A stretch of DNA of 64,000 bases from Drosophila miranda (taxonomy: Eukaryota > Arthropoda > Insecta > Diptera > Drosophilidae): contig NC_046677.1 of the NCBI RefSeq assembly GCF_003369915.1, forward strand, positions 26,988,913 to 27,052,912. The letters are read 5' to 3'. Positions 1 through 12,064 of this stretch are shown one piece after another. How positions within the stretch are numbered: position 1 is the stretch's first letter; each line of letters opens with the position of its first letter. The translations under genes were made by a program, and so were the position numbers. The notes under the pieces were generated by a model. The model worked only from the letters and a program-made list of their open reading frames with translations, had not been told where the DNA came from and searched no databases.

Positions 1-80
1 CCGACATCTATCGTCCCATGCTGCAGCGTCTGCGCTCCGAGGGTCTGACTGCCACGGAGACCTCTAGATGGTTGAATTAG
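1..80 (+). CDS. LKRSDH: 3' end of LKR/SDH (lysine-ketoglutarate reductase / saccharopine dehydrogenase), partial
   Basis: An open frame enters from the left edge (first full codon at 3) and ends at TAG 78-80. It encodes about 25 residues reading DIYRPMLQRLRSEG...SRWLN. The pattern D/E-I-Y-x-P-x-L-x-x-L-x-x-E-G is typical of the extreme C-terminus of saccharopine dehydrogenases, the second domain of the bifunctional mitochondrial enzyme that starts lysine breakdown. In D. melanogaster, LKRSDH (CG7144) has a CG number just below those of the next genes here, which supports the call. Only the last codons are visible, so it rests on a short match plus recalled synteny. Confidence 0.5.
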   Translation, partial: DIYRPMLQRLRSEGLTATETSRWLN

Positions 81-2000
81 TCTGAAACGAACCGAATCGA
101 ACAGAACCGTACTGCCGGGAATAGTATATCCCTTAGGCTTAAGTCATGAGTGCCTTTCATTCATTCATTCATTCAGCTATAATTTGTGTTGCTGTTTTTA
201 TCGCTGTACTTTTTGGTGTTACTTTTTGTTGGTCGATAAGACATGTTAACGTTATCTTTCTACCAAAATAAGTTTTATGGTTAAAGCTACTTGAGTGCAC
301 AAACACTACGTTCAAGTTGATGTCGAACTTGTGAAATTTGTTTCTCCTGCGGGAATTATTATTGATGGACGAATGATTTGAAAAGAATGTGGAAAATTAT
401 AACGAAATTCTATAATATTCAATTGGTTTTATTTGAGAAATTATTGGAGGAACTGTAATGAAGTCAATTTTTAATAATTTTCAGATGTGGATTCCATTTC
501 GATTCCATAAATTCTTCATTCCCATATACAGCTACAAAAGGTTTCAAAACATAAGGAAGCTATTAATTGGAAAACGGTTTACCATTATGGAGATAATAAT
601 GATATATTATTTTATACATGAATCTAATTATGAAAAAAACTTTATTTTTCTTGCTTTTTTAAAATGTGGATTCCATTTATGACTTCAAGACACTCGCTTT
701 CTTCTCTCTGAACCCATTTTAGACGCAAAATGATTTCGGTTTCTATTTCAATTTTGATTAAAAAAATGCACATAACTAGAAGAATTCGGAATATTGTAAC
801 ACAAATTTGGAGTAATTTCCTTTAATTTTTTAAATGAAAAATCAGTTTCAGGGAGTTGTTTTAATGTGCTTTCATGGTTAAAGGTAAGAATGTGGTTTCC
901 AAAGAACAACATTTTTCCTGCATTAAGAAATTCCACTTTTTCCAATGTGGGTCCCATTCAATATTGTACGTAAAAGCAATCTCCTCTTTAGGAATCTGTT
1001 AGCATCTGCTCCTTAATATATTTGTCAGATTTTAATTATATTTATAATTTAATAACAGGTTAGGAAGACTACTTACCCCTTTTACACGAGCTTGCATATT
1101 TTTAAAAAACCTTTAACGAAGAGTTTTTGAACAGTCAGAGAGGGAATATACTTATATTATTCACATTAACATATAATATTTCTATCAAAAATATTTACTG
1201 AGCCATTGGTTATCTTATTCCAATAATATTTATAACATTACCCATCACTTTCATTTACTTAAAATGTTTCAACCATCACTCATAAGAACGGCTACCCATC
1301 AAAGCGGACATTTATTTCTGATCATTGTGATGTTCCAATTCCGTTTAATCTTCAAGTTTCAATTTCCGTTCGGCATCGCCCCCATGGCAACCCGCTCCCC
1401 GCCTCGAAGGGTTATCGCCTGAACTTGAACCACGGAGCAGTGGAAACCCTACTACTACCGACGAAAAATTGAACATGACTTCGATTAAGAATCAATTCTA
1501 TATTTAGGTCCAATGCCTGCACGAGCATGACATGATGATGATTACAGGGGTTTTCAGAGCCGGATCCGATTCGAACCGTTCCGTTCCGATCAGATGATTG
1601 TACGTAGAGCATACACGACTGCACCCATGGGGATCCGAAACCGAAGCGTTCCGAACCAATCCGTCCCCGGTCATTAGCGTCGGTTATAATTGTAATAAAC
1701 AACAGCCCATATGATGGTGCACTCGGTGTCCAAGATTGGGGGCTATCATCGGGCCTCCGCCTGATAACCTCTGCTGGCGTCGCTGCCCGCTGCTGCCCAC
1801 AGTTCTAGGAGCGGGGGCGCAGGCTCTGTGGATTTTACAAATTTCAATTCATATTCATTCAATGCAAATACACACACACAACACAGAACTCAAAACAACA
1901 AAAATCTTGTCACCGCGATAGCAATGTGTGTAATGGGATTTGTGTTTGTTTTTATTTTTGTGGAACTTAAGCCAACGCCGGCAGCGACGTCTACGCTGGC
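81..2000. other. AT-rich intergenic stretch
   Basis: This holds the 3' UTR of the upstream gene and then AT-rich DNA without a convincing gene. ATGTGGATTCCATTT occurs twice, at 484-498 and 664-678. Short open frames inside have no gene-like composition. The stretch from about 1,930 to 2,100 becomes more GC-rich and probably leads into the promoter of the next gene; a TTCAGTCT sequence at 2051-2058 could be an initiator. Confidence 0.5.
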
Positions 2001-2670
2001 GTTGTGAATTAAGCGCTGGGAATTTGGGGCTGTGCTACGCTCCATTCGTCTTCAGTCTTGATAATACGACCGAGTGCGGCGTCCGGCCAGTCAGCAGTCA
2101 CTAGCACCAGTTGTCGCCGTTGTCCGCGTCCACAGAGGCAGAGGGGCGACCATATATTCCACAATCCAATGCCTACGTCCACCTCCACCTCGCCTTCTTC
2201 GCTTCTTTACTCGATTTAAGTCTTACAGTTATTCTTGTTCGCTCTTTAATAACGGTTGTTTGCGTGTTGCGTGTGCGAAAGGGAGGAAGCGATTATTTAA
2301 TTTAAGTACTGGCCGTACCGCGTGTGAGAACGAACAGCCGCCGTGTATGTGGGTGTATGTGTGTGGAACCGCATCGAAATTCCAGATATACATTATACAA
2401 TAAGCCTCAGTGAAGTGAAGTTTTCAGTTGTTTATGGGCACCATAACCAATACCAGAAACAAAGGTCAACTCAAGCCCGATATCCGATAGCCGGAGTGGA
2501 GCGATTGCCTGGACTCTCACTCTCTCTAACCGATTTCCCCGATCCAGGTTCAACGGTGCATTCGCTCTCGCATTATCTCTTCTAAAGTTCTTCCCGCTCT
2601 CTCTCTCGCGCTGTCGCCTCTCTTTGGATCTGTTATCAGTAGTGCAGTAGCAACAGAAACTACATAGAAA

Positions 2671-5564
2671 ATGGGTTGCACCGGCGGCTATTTGTCGGAG
2701 GCTCATTTGCGGGGCTTCGAGCGTTACAAGGTGAGTACTGGGGCACCTAGGGCTGGTGCTGCCCACCAATAAAAAATCAATGTCCTGCCCATCTGTGCCG
2801 TGCCCCAAAAGACACGACACCCCGTTCCTCCACTGCTCCCTGCTCACATATGCACAGAGTGAATCAATTGTTATTAAATTATATATAAAGCAAGACGATT
2901 GTCGTTGGACAATTCAATACAATGCGTGTACCAGTTCCGGTTGCTTCTGCTTCTGCTTCTGTTTCTGCCTTTGCCTGGCGATTAGGCAACGAATGTGTGG
3001 AAATTGCCGTACTATCAAAAATTTTTAATGAATTACTAGTGTACTCATAGGGTCATCAATCCAGGGAGATAGGAAATAGACATAGACATAGGCTCAGACA
3101 AACAAATGTTTCGCAAACGTTCTCTAATAGAAGGCATTGAACTGTCACTGGATCGATGTTCCATGTGTTCGTTTCGTAGCCTTCCAATACTTGGACAATA
3201 GATAGGGAAAGAGTGGAATTTGTACTTGTGAAGATTACAATTACAGGGTTCTGTAACATTTCATATACTCGTACATACAAGATGAACTAATGGAGATGGG
3301 GAGAAGTAGTTCATCAAAATTTCACTATCTTTTTCCCATAGTACAACTGCATAGACACTGGTTTCGTCAGTGTCTATATAATGCACCCATTCTGGAACTA
3401 TTGTGTAAAGGTAAGTGATATATTTTCACACCAAAGAAACGTATTGAAACTCTATTCTAAATGGACAGTTCTTGCCCAGATGGCTGGCCCCCAATCTGCT
3501 CACATTTGTGGGCTTCCTCATGACCGTAGTGAACTTTATACTGATCTCCTACTACGACTGGGACTTCAAGGCCGCCAACGACAAGGAGATCGGCAATACA
3601 GTGCCCGCCTGGGTGTGGACTGTGGCGGCCATAAACATATTGATCTACTACAATTTGGGTGAGTATTAAACAGAGAATCGATTCTCTAGGAAATGTCATT
3701 ATATTAATGTGAATGTGTGTGTTCCCCAACAGATGGCATGGATGGCAAGCAGGCGCGTCGCACTGGCACTAGTGGACCGCTGGGAGAGCTGTTCGATCAC
3801 GGGCTGGACTCCTATTCCGCAGCACTGATACCCATATATATCTTCTCCCTGTTCGGCACCCAAGACCTGCCGCCTATTCGAATGTTCTTCGTGATATGGA
3901 ACGTTTTCCTTAATTTCTACCTAACTCATGTGGAAAAGTACAATACGGGTGTGATGTTTCTGCCATGGGGCTATGACTTCACCATGTGGGTGAGTGGTAT
4001 ACGATCTCTTTTGAGGTTTGAGGCCCCTGTTTCATTGGAATCCCGTTTCCTCTTTCAGGGCGTGAGTGGAATTCTCTTTCTGGCCACTGTTTTGGGACCG
4101 GGAATCTATCGTTTCAGCATGTACGGCATTACGATTGCCAATGTGTTTGAGTTTACGCTGATTGGATCTGGCATGGTTTCAAGTCATCCTATTATAGCCA
4201 GAAACATCTACCTGTAAGTGTAATGCACTTTCTTTAAGCCAAGATAATCTACTTGTTTCCCTTTAAGTTCCTACAAGAATAAGACGGGTAAGATGCGTCC
4301 CATGTGGGAGATGCTGCGTCCCTTCTTTGCCTTCGTCTGGCTGTTTGTGATCACCGTGATCTGGTCGTTCTTCTCGCGGAACGATGTGATCAACCTAGAG
4401 CCGCGCATTCTATGGATACTCTATGGCACCATATTCTCCAACATAGCCGTAAGATCGGACAGAACAACATTTTGACGGACAGTTGCGTAATTTATAATGT
4501 TCCCCTGCGTTTAGTGCCGTTTGATTGTGGCCCAAATGTCGGATACCCGTTGCGATGGCTTCAATGTGCTCATGTGGCCCCTGGCGGCCACTGTGGGGGT
4601 CTGCTGTTTCCCCTACTACGAGCAGGTCTTCGGAATGGATCTCACAGCGGACGGAGAGCGTTGGATAGTCCAGGGCCTGACCATATTCTCTACCTTAGCG
4701 CACTGGCACTACGGCTATAGTGTGGTAAGTACTTTATATATTCCCTGATTCTGCAATCCAGTCAAATCTATTCTCGAACCCCTTCTAGGTCTCTGAAATG
4801 TGCAATCACTTCCATATCAGATGCTTCAAAGTAAGACAAACTCGCAGCCAAACGGCAGATCCACAATCACAACAATCCCTGCAGAATAATAACAAAATCA
4901 AGGGCCATTGAAACTAATTCGCTCACTAACACCCCCGCCCCCAAAGAAACATCATCAACGACAAGGCCACAAACAAATCAACCAACCATCTTGTGATATA
5001 TATATATATATATTTATATGGGGATCGATCCGAAAAAAAAAACATTTAACTTTATACCTCGCCATCGCCCTCGTTTCGGCCAAGTCCGAGTCTAGGTCCA
5101 AGTGGTCCATACTCAATTCTAAACACTTAACCGATACTCTTTCTCCTTCTACTCATGCGGTGTGCATATAACGTGGTAAAGTCCATACGAAGCTACTATT
5201 ATAACCTACTACAAAATACCTAACCCTAGTCCTAAGCAGCTAATCAGCCAGTACTTAACTCTTTTGATAAGACTCTTAGACTCGTAAGTGCATCCGAACC
5301 GATCCGTCTTTGAAGGCAGCTTTAACCCGCATGTGCTATGAGAGATCTCTAACCGCATGACCCGATAAGTATTATGTGCCTGAAGAGTGACTATTGAATG
5401 AATGGCAATTGCTGCAATGCTCTACTGACTGTACCGCCTCCATCCAATTGTAATTTCTGTAGATCAAAAAACAACCGACTGTCGTCGCGGAACAGGAACT
5501 GCAGGAGGAGTCCAAAGCCATAGAGCCCACGGAAACGGAAAACGTAAACATTGAAGAAGTCTAA
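2671..5564 (+). CDS. CG7149: Choline/ethanolaminephosphotransferase (CDP-alcohol phosphotransferase)
   Basis: Nine coding exons join in frame: 2671-2730, 3342-3410, 3469-3658, 3733-3989, 4059-4213, 4268-4448, 4515-4724, 4789-4830 and 5463-5564 (421 aa). All introns have GT-AG ends. The protein is a multi-pass ER/Golgi membrane enzyme that moves phosphocholine or phosphoethanolamine from its CDP carrier to diacylglycerol, the last step of the Kennedy pathway. The family signature D-G-x2-A-R-x8-G-x3-D-x3-D is complete: D110, G111, A114, R115, G124, D128 and D132. The N-terminal HPFWNYCVK...PRWLAPNLLT segment is typical of eukaryotic CPT/CEPT enzymes. The start MGCTGGYLSEAHL is the only in-frame ATG in exon 1. 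The last exon gives a short acidic tail (IEEV). Intron 8 (4831-5462) is the longest after intron 1 and contains a (TA)n tract; an alternative last exon cannot be excluded. The CG number is inferred from family and neighbours. The gene converges with Brd7-9. Confidence 0.9.
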
Positions 5565-6053
5565 GCACCAGCAGCAGTCGATTCTACTCTTTCGCTTTTG
5601 TGTGTTGTGTTTAAATTCGTTTGCTAGTGTTCAATTATTAAGCAAAGTTCAAAGTGTCTGTAGGTTAAGTATGAAATGGCAATGAAAAATACAATTGTTA
5701 GTCGAAAAGAGAGAGTGAGAGAGATTTGAGATGATTTTGGGGGAGCTTTGAGAGCCTTCGGGGATAAGAAATTGGAACATTTCCATCACTCATGGATAAA
5801 AATATCTAAAGCACAGATCAGCAGGATTATCTATATAAAAGACTCAATGAGCCATGACGTGGGAGCCGAAAACTATGAAAGTTACTTCCTTGTTTTGTTG
5901 GAACCTCTCTTGAACGAGTGTTAATCCTGTGCTTAAATTTTATTCAGAATACTAACTTCGATTGAATATATGAAAATAATTAAGCAAAACTTTCATTATC
6001 TTACATTATAAACATAGCGCGCGTCATGGTATCCCGCATCCGCATCTATCGCT
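5565..6053. other. Convergent 3' UTRs
   Basis: This 489-bp gap lies between two stop codons facing each other, those of the phosphotransferase and Brd7-9. It should hold both 3' UTRs. No canonical AATAAA close to either stop was found, so the two UTRs may use variant signals and may overlap. Confidence 0.5.
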
Positions 6054-8865
6054 CTAATTAAGCAGCAGTTGTGCCACAATGCTGTTGTCGTCGGATGGAT
6101 TCGATGAGTGCAGGCCGGAGCCGCTTTCGAGAAACTCGCGCAGCTCGTTCTCCAGATCCCCAGCGACACCGCCACTGGGCTCATCCTGCTCGTCAATGTC
6201 CATAGGCACTGGCGGCAGCTGGGGCAGGGCCACAGGCTGCTGAAGAAGTTCCGGCAGTTGGACGCGCGGTGAGGCGGGCGGTGGTGGCGGCAAACCAGCT
6301 ACGGGAACAGCAATTTTATAATTAAAAGGGGGAAACTAAAGAAAAGGAAAATCGGTCTTATGATTACTCACCATAAGACATTCCCATGGCCTTTCGCAGA
6401 GCAATGGGATCTGCTATGGCGGAGGGCGGCAGCTTCTTGGCCAAGTCGCTGATCTGCTGCGTCAGTTGCTGCGCGGTTTGGGCCTCCTCCTGACCCGCTG
6501 GCTGCACTAGACCCAGGTGGCTGGGCAGCGGTTGGGAGAGGCGTTCGTGCTGGGTTACCCGCAGCTTCTCGATTAGAGTGAGATTATTGCTTAGATGCTC
6601 GTGCATACGGCGGTTGAGCTCAAAAGTCTTCATTTCCGTCTCCATGCTGTCCAGGAAGCTCACATCGATGCCCACTTCCTTGAGGGATTGCAGGCGCTTG
6701 AAGTCCACGCGAGTGTTCTTGTACTTCTCGTACTCCTGCTCAATTTGCTCTTGGGTTTCCTGCGGCTGGGCCTGCGCAGTGGATGACTCCTCGGTGTCGA
6801 AGCATTTCTCGATTTCCTGATGCTCGTACGAGTGCAGCTGCATGTTGTAGAGCTCGTCTAGGGACTTGCTGTGCTCCCCGTTGGTGAGAATGTCCAGCAG
6901 GCCGTTGGCTATGTTGGTGCCAAAGCTAGAGTCCTTGGTGAACTGAAGAATGCTCTCGGCGTACTCCGCGCTGGAGGCATCGCCGTAAGTACGCAGCACG
7001 AGCTTCGTCTCCTCGGCACTCAGCGTGGAGAATCGGGAGTCGAAGGTGGGCGCGAAGCTGGCATAGGCTCCGTAGCTCAGCGGCTTCACGGGCTTCACCA
7101 CATTGCGGCTATCGACCTGACGCACTTGCAGCTGAGTGCTGCCGGTCTGGAGTTTGCCCACCAGATCGCCAATGGTTACGACCCGCTCGGGGCCCTCGGT
7201 TTCCTCTTTGATGAGCAGATTCAAGGTGGTGCTGCCATCGCGGCCTTGACGCAGGAAACCCATTTTGTGGGCATTCTTCTTGGCGTTCACACGCTGCTTG
7301 GCCTGTTGGGCGGCGTTCTGTACCTGGGCTAGGATCTCCTCGCCAGTCAGGTCATCTACATACGGCTCGAAATGGTTTTTGGGTGCATTCTCCAGGCGCA
7401 AGGCTCTCTTGCGCTCCTCCTCCTCCAGTTGAGCTGGTGTGAGTGGCTCTTCTGCCCCCGTTGAGGCTCCCTCATCCGCCGAATCATGCAGATCGTAGCC
7501 CATCTCATTTGAGCTCAACTCAAAGCCCAGCTCCTTGGCCGTCAGCTCTCGCATGAAACCAGAGAGGGGCTTGAGACTCCTCATCATATTCTCCGGCTGC
7601 AAATGCTTCATTCCGACCTGCAGCAGCTTCTTGGCCGCCTTGTTGTAGACCGTGTCCACGTGGTTGTATTTAATGGCGTTGTCGCACATCAGCTTGAAGT
7701 CATCGCTGAATTCGGTCAATGTGGAGTATTCGTGTCCATCGATCTTTTGGCGCATGGTGGAGAAGTCCATGGGCTTGCTGATGATCGACGAGTAATTGGG
7801 GGCAATGTCGTCTGTGACGGGCCAGGCGAAGAACTGGTGCGGATCCCGCTTCTCCAGGAAGCGCAGAAGATGCTCCAGCAGCTTGTTGAGCGGCGATTTC
7901 TGCTGCTTCAGCTTGAGGACGCAGGTTCGTGGCTCTCGGCCGGACTCACTGCTGCTGCTTGGAGTTCTCGGCGCCTCCAGAGCTTTGGGTGTTAAAGTAT
8001 TCTGGGAGCTGGCGCCGCCTGGTGTGGAAGGCGATGGGATATGGAGCTGCAAAAGGAAACTCAGTTGACCCACAAAAATTAGTTTCATATTCGAGACACT
8101 CACGTCTGGTAGTGGCTTGGTGGGACTGCTGCCTGCCAGGCCCAGCGATGAAGATGGCAGTGATGATGATGCGGGCGAGGAAGCCATTAGTATCTCCTCC
8201 AGTTTGCGCGGGACAATCGGCTTGCTCACCGGGCAATTGGACGGAGAGTTGTCGGTGGTGATGCCGGCGTAAAAAAGTATATTCTCTGGAAGCGGCTGCG
8301 ACTGATCGTCGTCCATGAAGCTGAAGCCGTCCTGGCTTGAGTCGGCATCAATTGGTGGCGGTATAACCGCCTGTTGCGAGCCAAATCCACTGCAGGCCGC
8401 ATCATCGTTGAGCGCTGCAAGTTCTTCATCCACCGAGTCCACATCTCGATGTTTGTCGCGGCTCTTGTGCCGCTTCTCCTTGTGGTGCTTGTGCTTCTTC
8501 TCACGGTCCTTCTTCTTTTTCTTTTTCTTGGACTTTTTGTGGCGCTCACGGTGACCACCCGTTTCCTGCAATTCATCAGGCACCGGAGACATCATGGCCT
8601 CGGCCGCCGTGGGGGGTCCATCTACCGCGCTGGACGTCATGTGGGAGTTGGAGCTGTACTCAGGAGTGGCCACTTTCAGGATGAGCTTCAGTCCCCGCTG
8701 CAGATGGGCCGGATTCTGGTGCTGGCTATATTCTGCACGAACGAACGCAAGCGGCAAAAATGTGTCAGTGGTGTCTTCTTGTCGGGGCGGCTGCGCCATC
8801 CACTTACCTTCATATTTATCCCGGCGCTCTGATTTGTTCTTCTTGTGCTTCTTGGAGGAGCCCAT
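6054..8865 (-). CDS. Brd7-9: Bromodomain protein Brd7-9 (SWI/SNF subunit)
   Basis: Four coding exons on the minus strand: 8808-8865, 8104-8732, 6372-8046 and 6054-6298 (868 aa). Introns 1 and 2 are about 60-75 bp and open in frame, so a simple ORF reads through them; consensus donors (gtaagt, gtgagt) and acceptors (gtgcag, ttgcag) show they are spliced. The start MGSSKKHKKNKSERR matches the Lys-rich N-terminus of BRD7/BRD9. A second Lys/His-rich block lies near residues 90-130. The bromodomain covers about 265-357, with the FFAWPVTDDIAPNYS ZA-loop and the acetyl-lysine Asn in IKYN (N338). The conserved BRD7/9 C-terminal region (DUF3512) follows. Flies have one BRD7/9 orthologue, a subunit of the non-canonical SWI/SNF complex; it binds acetylated chromatin in the nucleus. 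The C-terminal exon is acidic and Pro-rich. Promoter motifs upstream are of the housekeeping type. Confidence 0.93.
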
Positions 8866-8956
8866 GGTCCTGGTGAATGTGCCACCAGTTAGGAAAACAA
8901 GTGATAAATTAATTTAATATAAACGAAAAAAAAAGCCAGCGAAAAGACGCGTGTGT

Positions 8957-9036
8957 CAGTGTGACCAGATCGATAAATATACCGTCCGACTCTCAGAAAT
9001 ATACCAAAATAAAGTGTCTTTATGAAAATATACCGT
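8957..9036 (-). promoter_or_regulatory. Housekeeping-type core promoter of Brd7-9 (motif 1, DRE-like, motif 6 copies)
   Basis: The reverse complement of 8957-8967 reads TGGTCACACTG, a perfect match to Drosophila core promoter motif 1 (bound by M1BP). Directly upstream on the minus strand lies ATCGATA (8969-8975), a partial DRE. Three copies of GGTATATTT, the motif 6 core, lie around 8976-8985, 8996-9010 and 9026-9036 in the same orientation. Motifs 1 and 6 often pair at TATA-less, broadly expressed fly promoters, which fits Brd7-9. The start site probably lies about 60-100 bp upstream of the ATG. Confidence 0.6.
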
Positions 9037-9067
9037 AAATATACTGACGAATTAAGTTCTATTATAC

Positions 9068-9440
9068 ATATTCCTCGTTTTTGATATTCCGTCGAATATT
9101 ACTAGCTAGATAGATCTCTCAACCGTGCCCACATAGTTTTATCCTTTTGATGAATCAATTTTCTGCAGGATTTACTTCTTTCAACTACTTCCATTTATTG
9201 TACTTTGACTTAAAAAAGGTTTAAACAAAAAAGTTCAACAAAAAGGTACATTTTTGTACATGGTAATTACATAGTTGGTACATATTAACTACATATTTAT
9301 GACATGTGGGCATTTGTGTACTTTACAGCACTTAAGCGATGTATCGAAATGCGGTCGATTTAGAAATGCCGCCCTCTCGTCAGCCCTTTGTTATTTCAAA
9401 CACGTACTTAATTTTATGTTGATTGCTAATCTGTGCTAAT
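9068..9440. other. Intergenic, between Brd7-9 promoter and the next gene's 3' end
   Basis: AT-rich DNA without a supported gene. No repeat family was recognised. Confidence 0.4.
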
Positions 9441-9446
9441 TTTATT
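9441..9446 (-). terminator. Poly(A) signal of the SR-rich gene
   Basis: The plus strand reads TTTATT, giving AATAAA on the minus strand, 83 nt past the stop codon at 9529-9531. Confidence 0.45.
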
Positions 9447-9528
9447 TAATAGTTTTCAGAGCCGTGATTTGTTTAAAGTAAAGTTTGTTTTTGAGATTCC
9501 CAGCTAATATTAGAGTATAGCATAAGTC

Positions 9529-10575
9529 CTAGAAATTTTTCCCTGACCCGCGGCGTTTTGATGGCGAGCGATCAGACATTCGACGCTTATGAACGATGCC
9601 ACTCGATCGGCTACTGGGAGAAGCAGCATTCATCAGTCGACGGCCCGGTGAAGCAGTCCTGAAAGGTCGGCGACCCGGAGAGGCAGCACTGAACGGTCGC
9701 CGACCCGAGGCCAAAGAGACCACCTTAATGCCTGAGTTCTTCTTAGCCTTCGCTATGGTGCCTGTGATAGTGCGAGTAGCTGTGAGGCCCTGGAGGGACG
9801 TATCCAACTTGTGTCGGATCTTTTCCAGATCGTGACGCATCCGCTGTATGTCCAGAGCTATGGTCTGCCTGTCGCGCTGCAGTCTCTTGTGCTGCAACAG
9901 CATTTGCTCCAGCATGACCTTCTGCTGCAAAACCTCTCGAATGCGACGCTGATTGTGGAAACTCTTGCCACCAGTATCGTTCAATCCGCGCCGCATCATT
10001 ACCATTACCTTCTGGTCGAGATCGGCCTTCATGGCCGAAAGGGGAAGGTTTTTTGACTTGCCAGTCATCACCACACCCGTGGTACTGCCCCGGTTGGAGG
10101 AACTGCCGCCTCCTTTGAAGCGCGAGGACCTGCTGCGCGTCACGGACCTGCCGCGCGAGGCGGATCTGCTGCGGAGGGACCTGCTGCGTACTGACTTGCT
10201 GCGCTTGCGAAAAGTTTTCTGTGGTGGTGCATTCGGAATCACTGCTATGGGCGCTGGTATCGTGGGAATTGCTCTCCGCGGCGGTTGAGTAGCTATGGCC
10301 ACAGCGTGCTCGATTTACGATGATTCGCAATTAATTTCCACTCAAGACTTACCCTTCATGGTGGAGTGTATGGTCGACACCATTTTATCAAAGGTCTTGA
10401 TCACATCCGGCTTCTCGGAAAAATAGGTATCATTGGGAATCTGTTCCTTCGGTTTGGTCTTCATGGCGGTCTTATCTCTTTTGTTGCCCAGCTTAAAAAT
10501 CCCCCCACCCTGCACACGGTGTTCGTTCTGCAGCTGATTCTGCAATATATGAGGCAAATTCAGTCGCTGTGTCAT
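9529..10575 (-). CDS. Unrecognised basic protein with RS repeats and a coiled coil
   Basis: Two exons, 10353-10575 and 9529-10292, splice through a gtaagt donor and a ccatag acceptor to give 328 aa. The start is MTQRLNLPHILQNQL. I do not recognise the family. In order: a conserved-looking N-terminal part (about 1-75) with Lys-rich stretches; a Pro/Ala linker; an Arg/Ser dipeptide region (about 100-135, RSRS-type, then Gly/Ser-rich); a helical segment of about 90 residues rich in Gln, Leu and Arg (about 150-240) likely to form a coiled coil; and a basic tail with three imperfect copies of G-R-R-P-F-x-A-A-S-P. RS repeats suggest a nuclear or RNA-linked role, but no RRM or other catalytic or RNA-binding fold is visible. 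It lies 363 bp downstream of Uro in the same direction. Confidence 0.8.
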
Positions 10576-10938
10576 CGTGCCGCTTATACTCTTTTGCTCG
10601 AGATCAAAAATAATTTAGTTTGCGAATTTTGATGCCAAATGATGCTAAAAGTTTGAAAAAATTATAATTTAAGACGAAATTGATCTCTCATTTTAGAATT
10701 TAGAAATTGAATGCACAAATTTTGTTAACACATATCTCCAGCACTCTATTTTTGAATTCGAATTTAAATTGGAAATAAATCGCCCCCCGAGGCGTGCCTT
10801 GCAGCTCTGTCGATTGCGATTACCATTCCGATACTATTCCCATCGATTGTTTGATTGTTTTTTTTGCGCTTTTTCTCACATTTTCGTATTTATTTAATTT
10901 TGTGCTATATTTATACTAAATCGTACTGAAGATCGGTG
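10576..10938. other. Gap between the SR-rich gene start and Uro stop
   Basis: This holds the promoter and 5' UTR of the SR-rich gene and the Uro 3' end. No TATA box was seen for the downstream gene. Confidence 0.4.
10889..10894 (-). terminator. Poly(A) signal of Uro
   Basis: The plus strand reads TTTATT, giving AATAAA on the minus strand, 45 nt past the Uro stop codon. Confidence 0.6.
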
Positions 10939-12035
10939 TTATAGATGGCTACTGATGTTCTTGCGGGCCAGCTGGGCATAGATGGTGCCATGCGGCTTGT
11001 CCACCGGGATGAAAACCTCATTATTGTCCCCAGGTACAATCTTCTGGAAAGGCTTCGTATCGAAGTTGAAATAATGCTTGTTCGGCATGGTCATGGAGAT
11101 GACCGACACCTGCGGAATCACATCCAGCACCTGCTTCTCGCTCAGGTACAGGGTGTGCTGGACGGAGGGTGAGGAGACGCCCACCTGTGGATCTCCGGCA
11201 AAGTTCCTCAAGATGATATTCTTCACCGTCTGCCAGGCACGCGAAAAGTTGACCGTCTCTGTGTCCGAGTACTCCCAGGAGCAGTCCACTACAGTGCTGA
11301 AGATGCGATCATATTGGTCCGGCAGCGAGCGAAACTCATCGTTGACAAAGTTGACGAACGAGGATTGAGTGGTCTTCAGGACGCGAAGGCCCTTGATGCC
11401 AGTGATGACAGTTTGCTTGGGATCTACAAGTCACAAGTGGAGTTAAGTAATACTCGATTAGTATTTTCCTGGCACCCACCTGTTCTACGGATTACCACAT
11501 CGCAGTAGTGCAACGCTGTGGGCGTAAAAATGAAGGCATGGTTGTGCAGCGAGCGATTGTCAATGGAAGTGAAGTTGTTGCAGCTCCCCTGACCCTGATT
11601 ATTGACGGACTTTGTCTCCTCCTGGCAGACACGCTGCCAGGGATAGGTCTCCACATGGACGTGGGCCTCCTCCACATGCGAGTACTTGTTGAGGAAGTGC
11701 TGCCCCAGCATCAGAGCAAACTTCTCGGGACTCTCGATGCCATACTTCTTGGCCAGCAGGTAGACGGTGTTCTTCTGCGAGTCGGTGGCCACGATGTCCG
11801 AGTTGTTGCCCTGGTAGTAGTCTTTCTTGCTGTACAGCTTCAGGTGGGTGCCCACCTCGAACTCCTGGATGGTGTGCACGGGTCCCTTCCTGCTTACGTG
11901 CAGCACCTTTACAGCATCCTTGCCGTAGCCGTGATCGGTGATCTCGTACTGAAACGGCGTCTCCTGGCCATCCATTGAGACTGCTGGCCTAGCACCGCTG
12001 GCATTGGTGGGCTGTCTTAGGGGCGTGGCAAACAT
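10939..12035 (-). CDS. Uro: Urate oxidase (uricase)
   Basis: Two exons, 11480-12035 and 10939-11423, are separated by one 56-bp intron and encode 346 aa. The enzyme oxidises urate to 5-hydroxyisourate in peroxisomes, part of purine breakdown; in flies it is made in Malpighian tubules. The sequence shows the N-terminal HGYGKDAVKVLH block with the catalytic-dyad lysine, the NNSDIVATDSQKNTVY block with the active-site Thr, and the VEEAHVHVETYPWQR uricase signature. The C-terminus ends in Ser-His-Leu, a type-1 peroxisome targeting signal. The single intron matches the known Drosophila gene structure, and 346 residues is the length I recall for the D. pseudoobscura enzyme (D. melanogaster is slightly longer). 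The ATG is the first after a TATA promoter, leaving a short 5' UTR of roughly 35 nt. Confidence 0.97.
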
Positions 12036-12064
12036 TCTAACTGCAATTCTGTTCGGATAATGAC

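Noticed and set aside
6871..7995. Several long plus-strand frames inside Brd7-9
   Set aside because: They are antisense shadows of the Brd7-9 coding exon.
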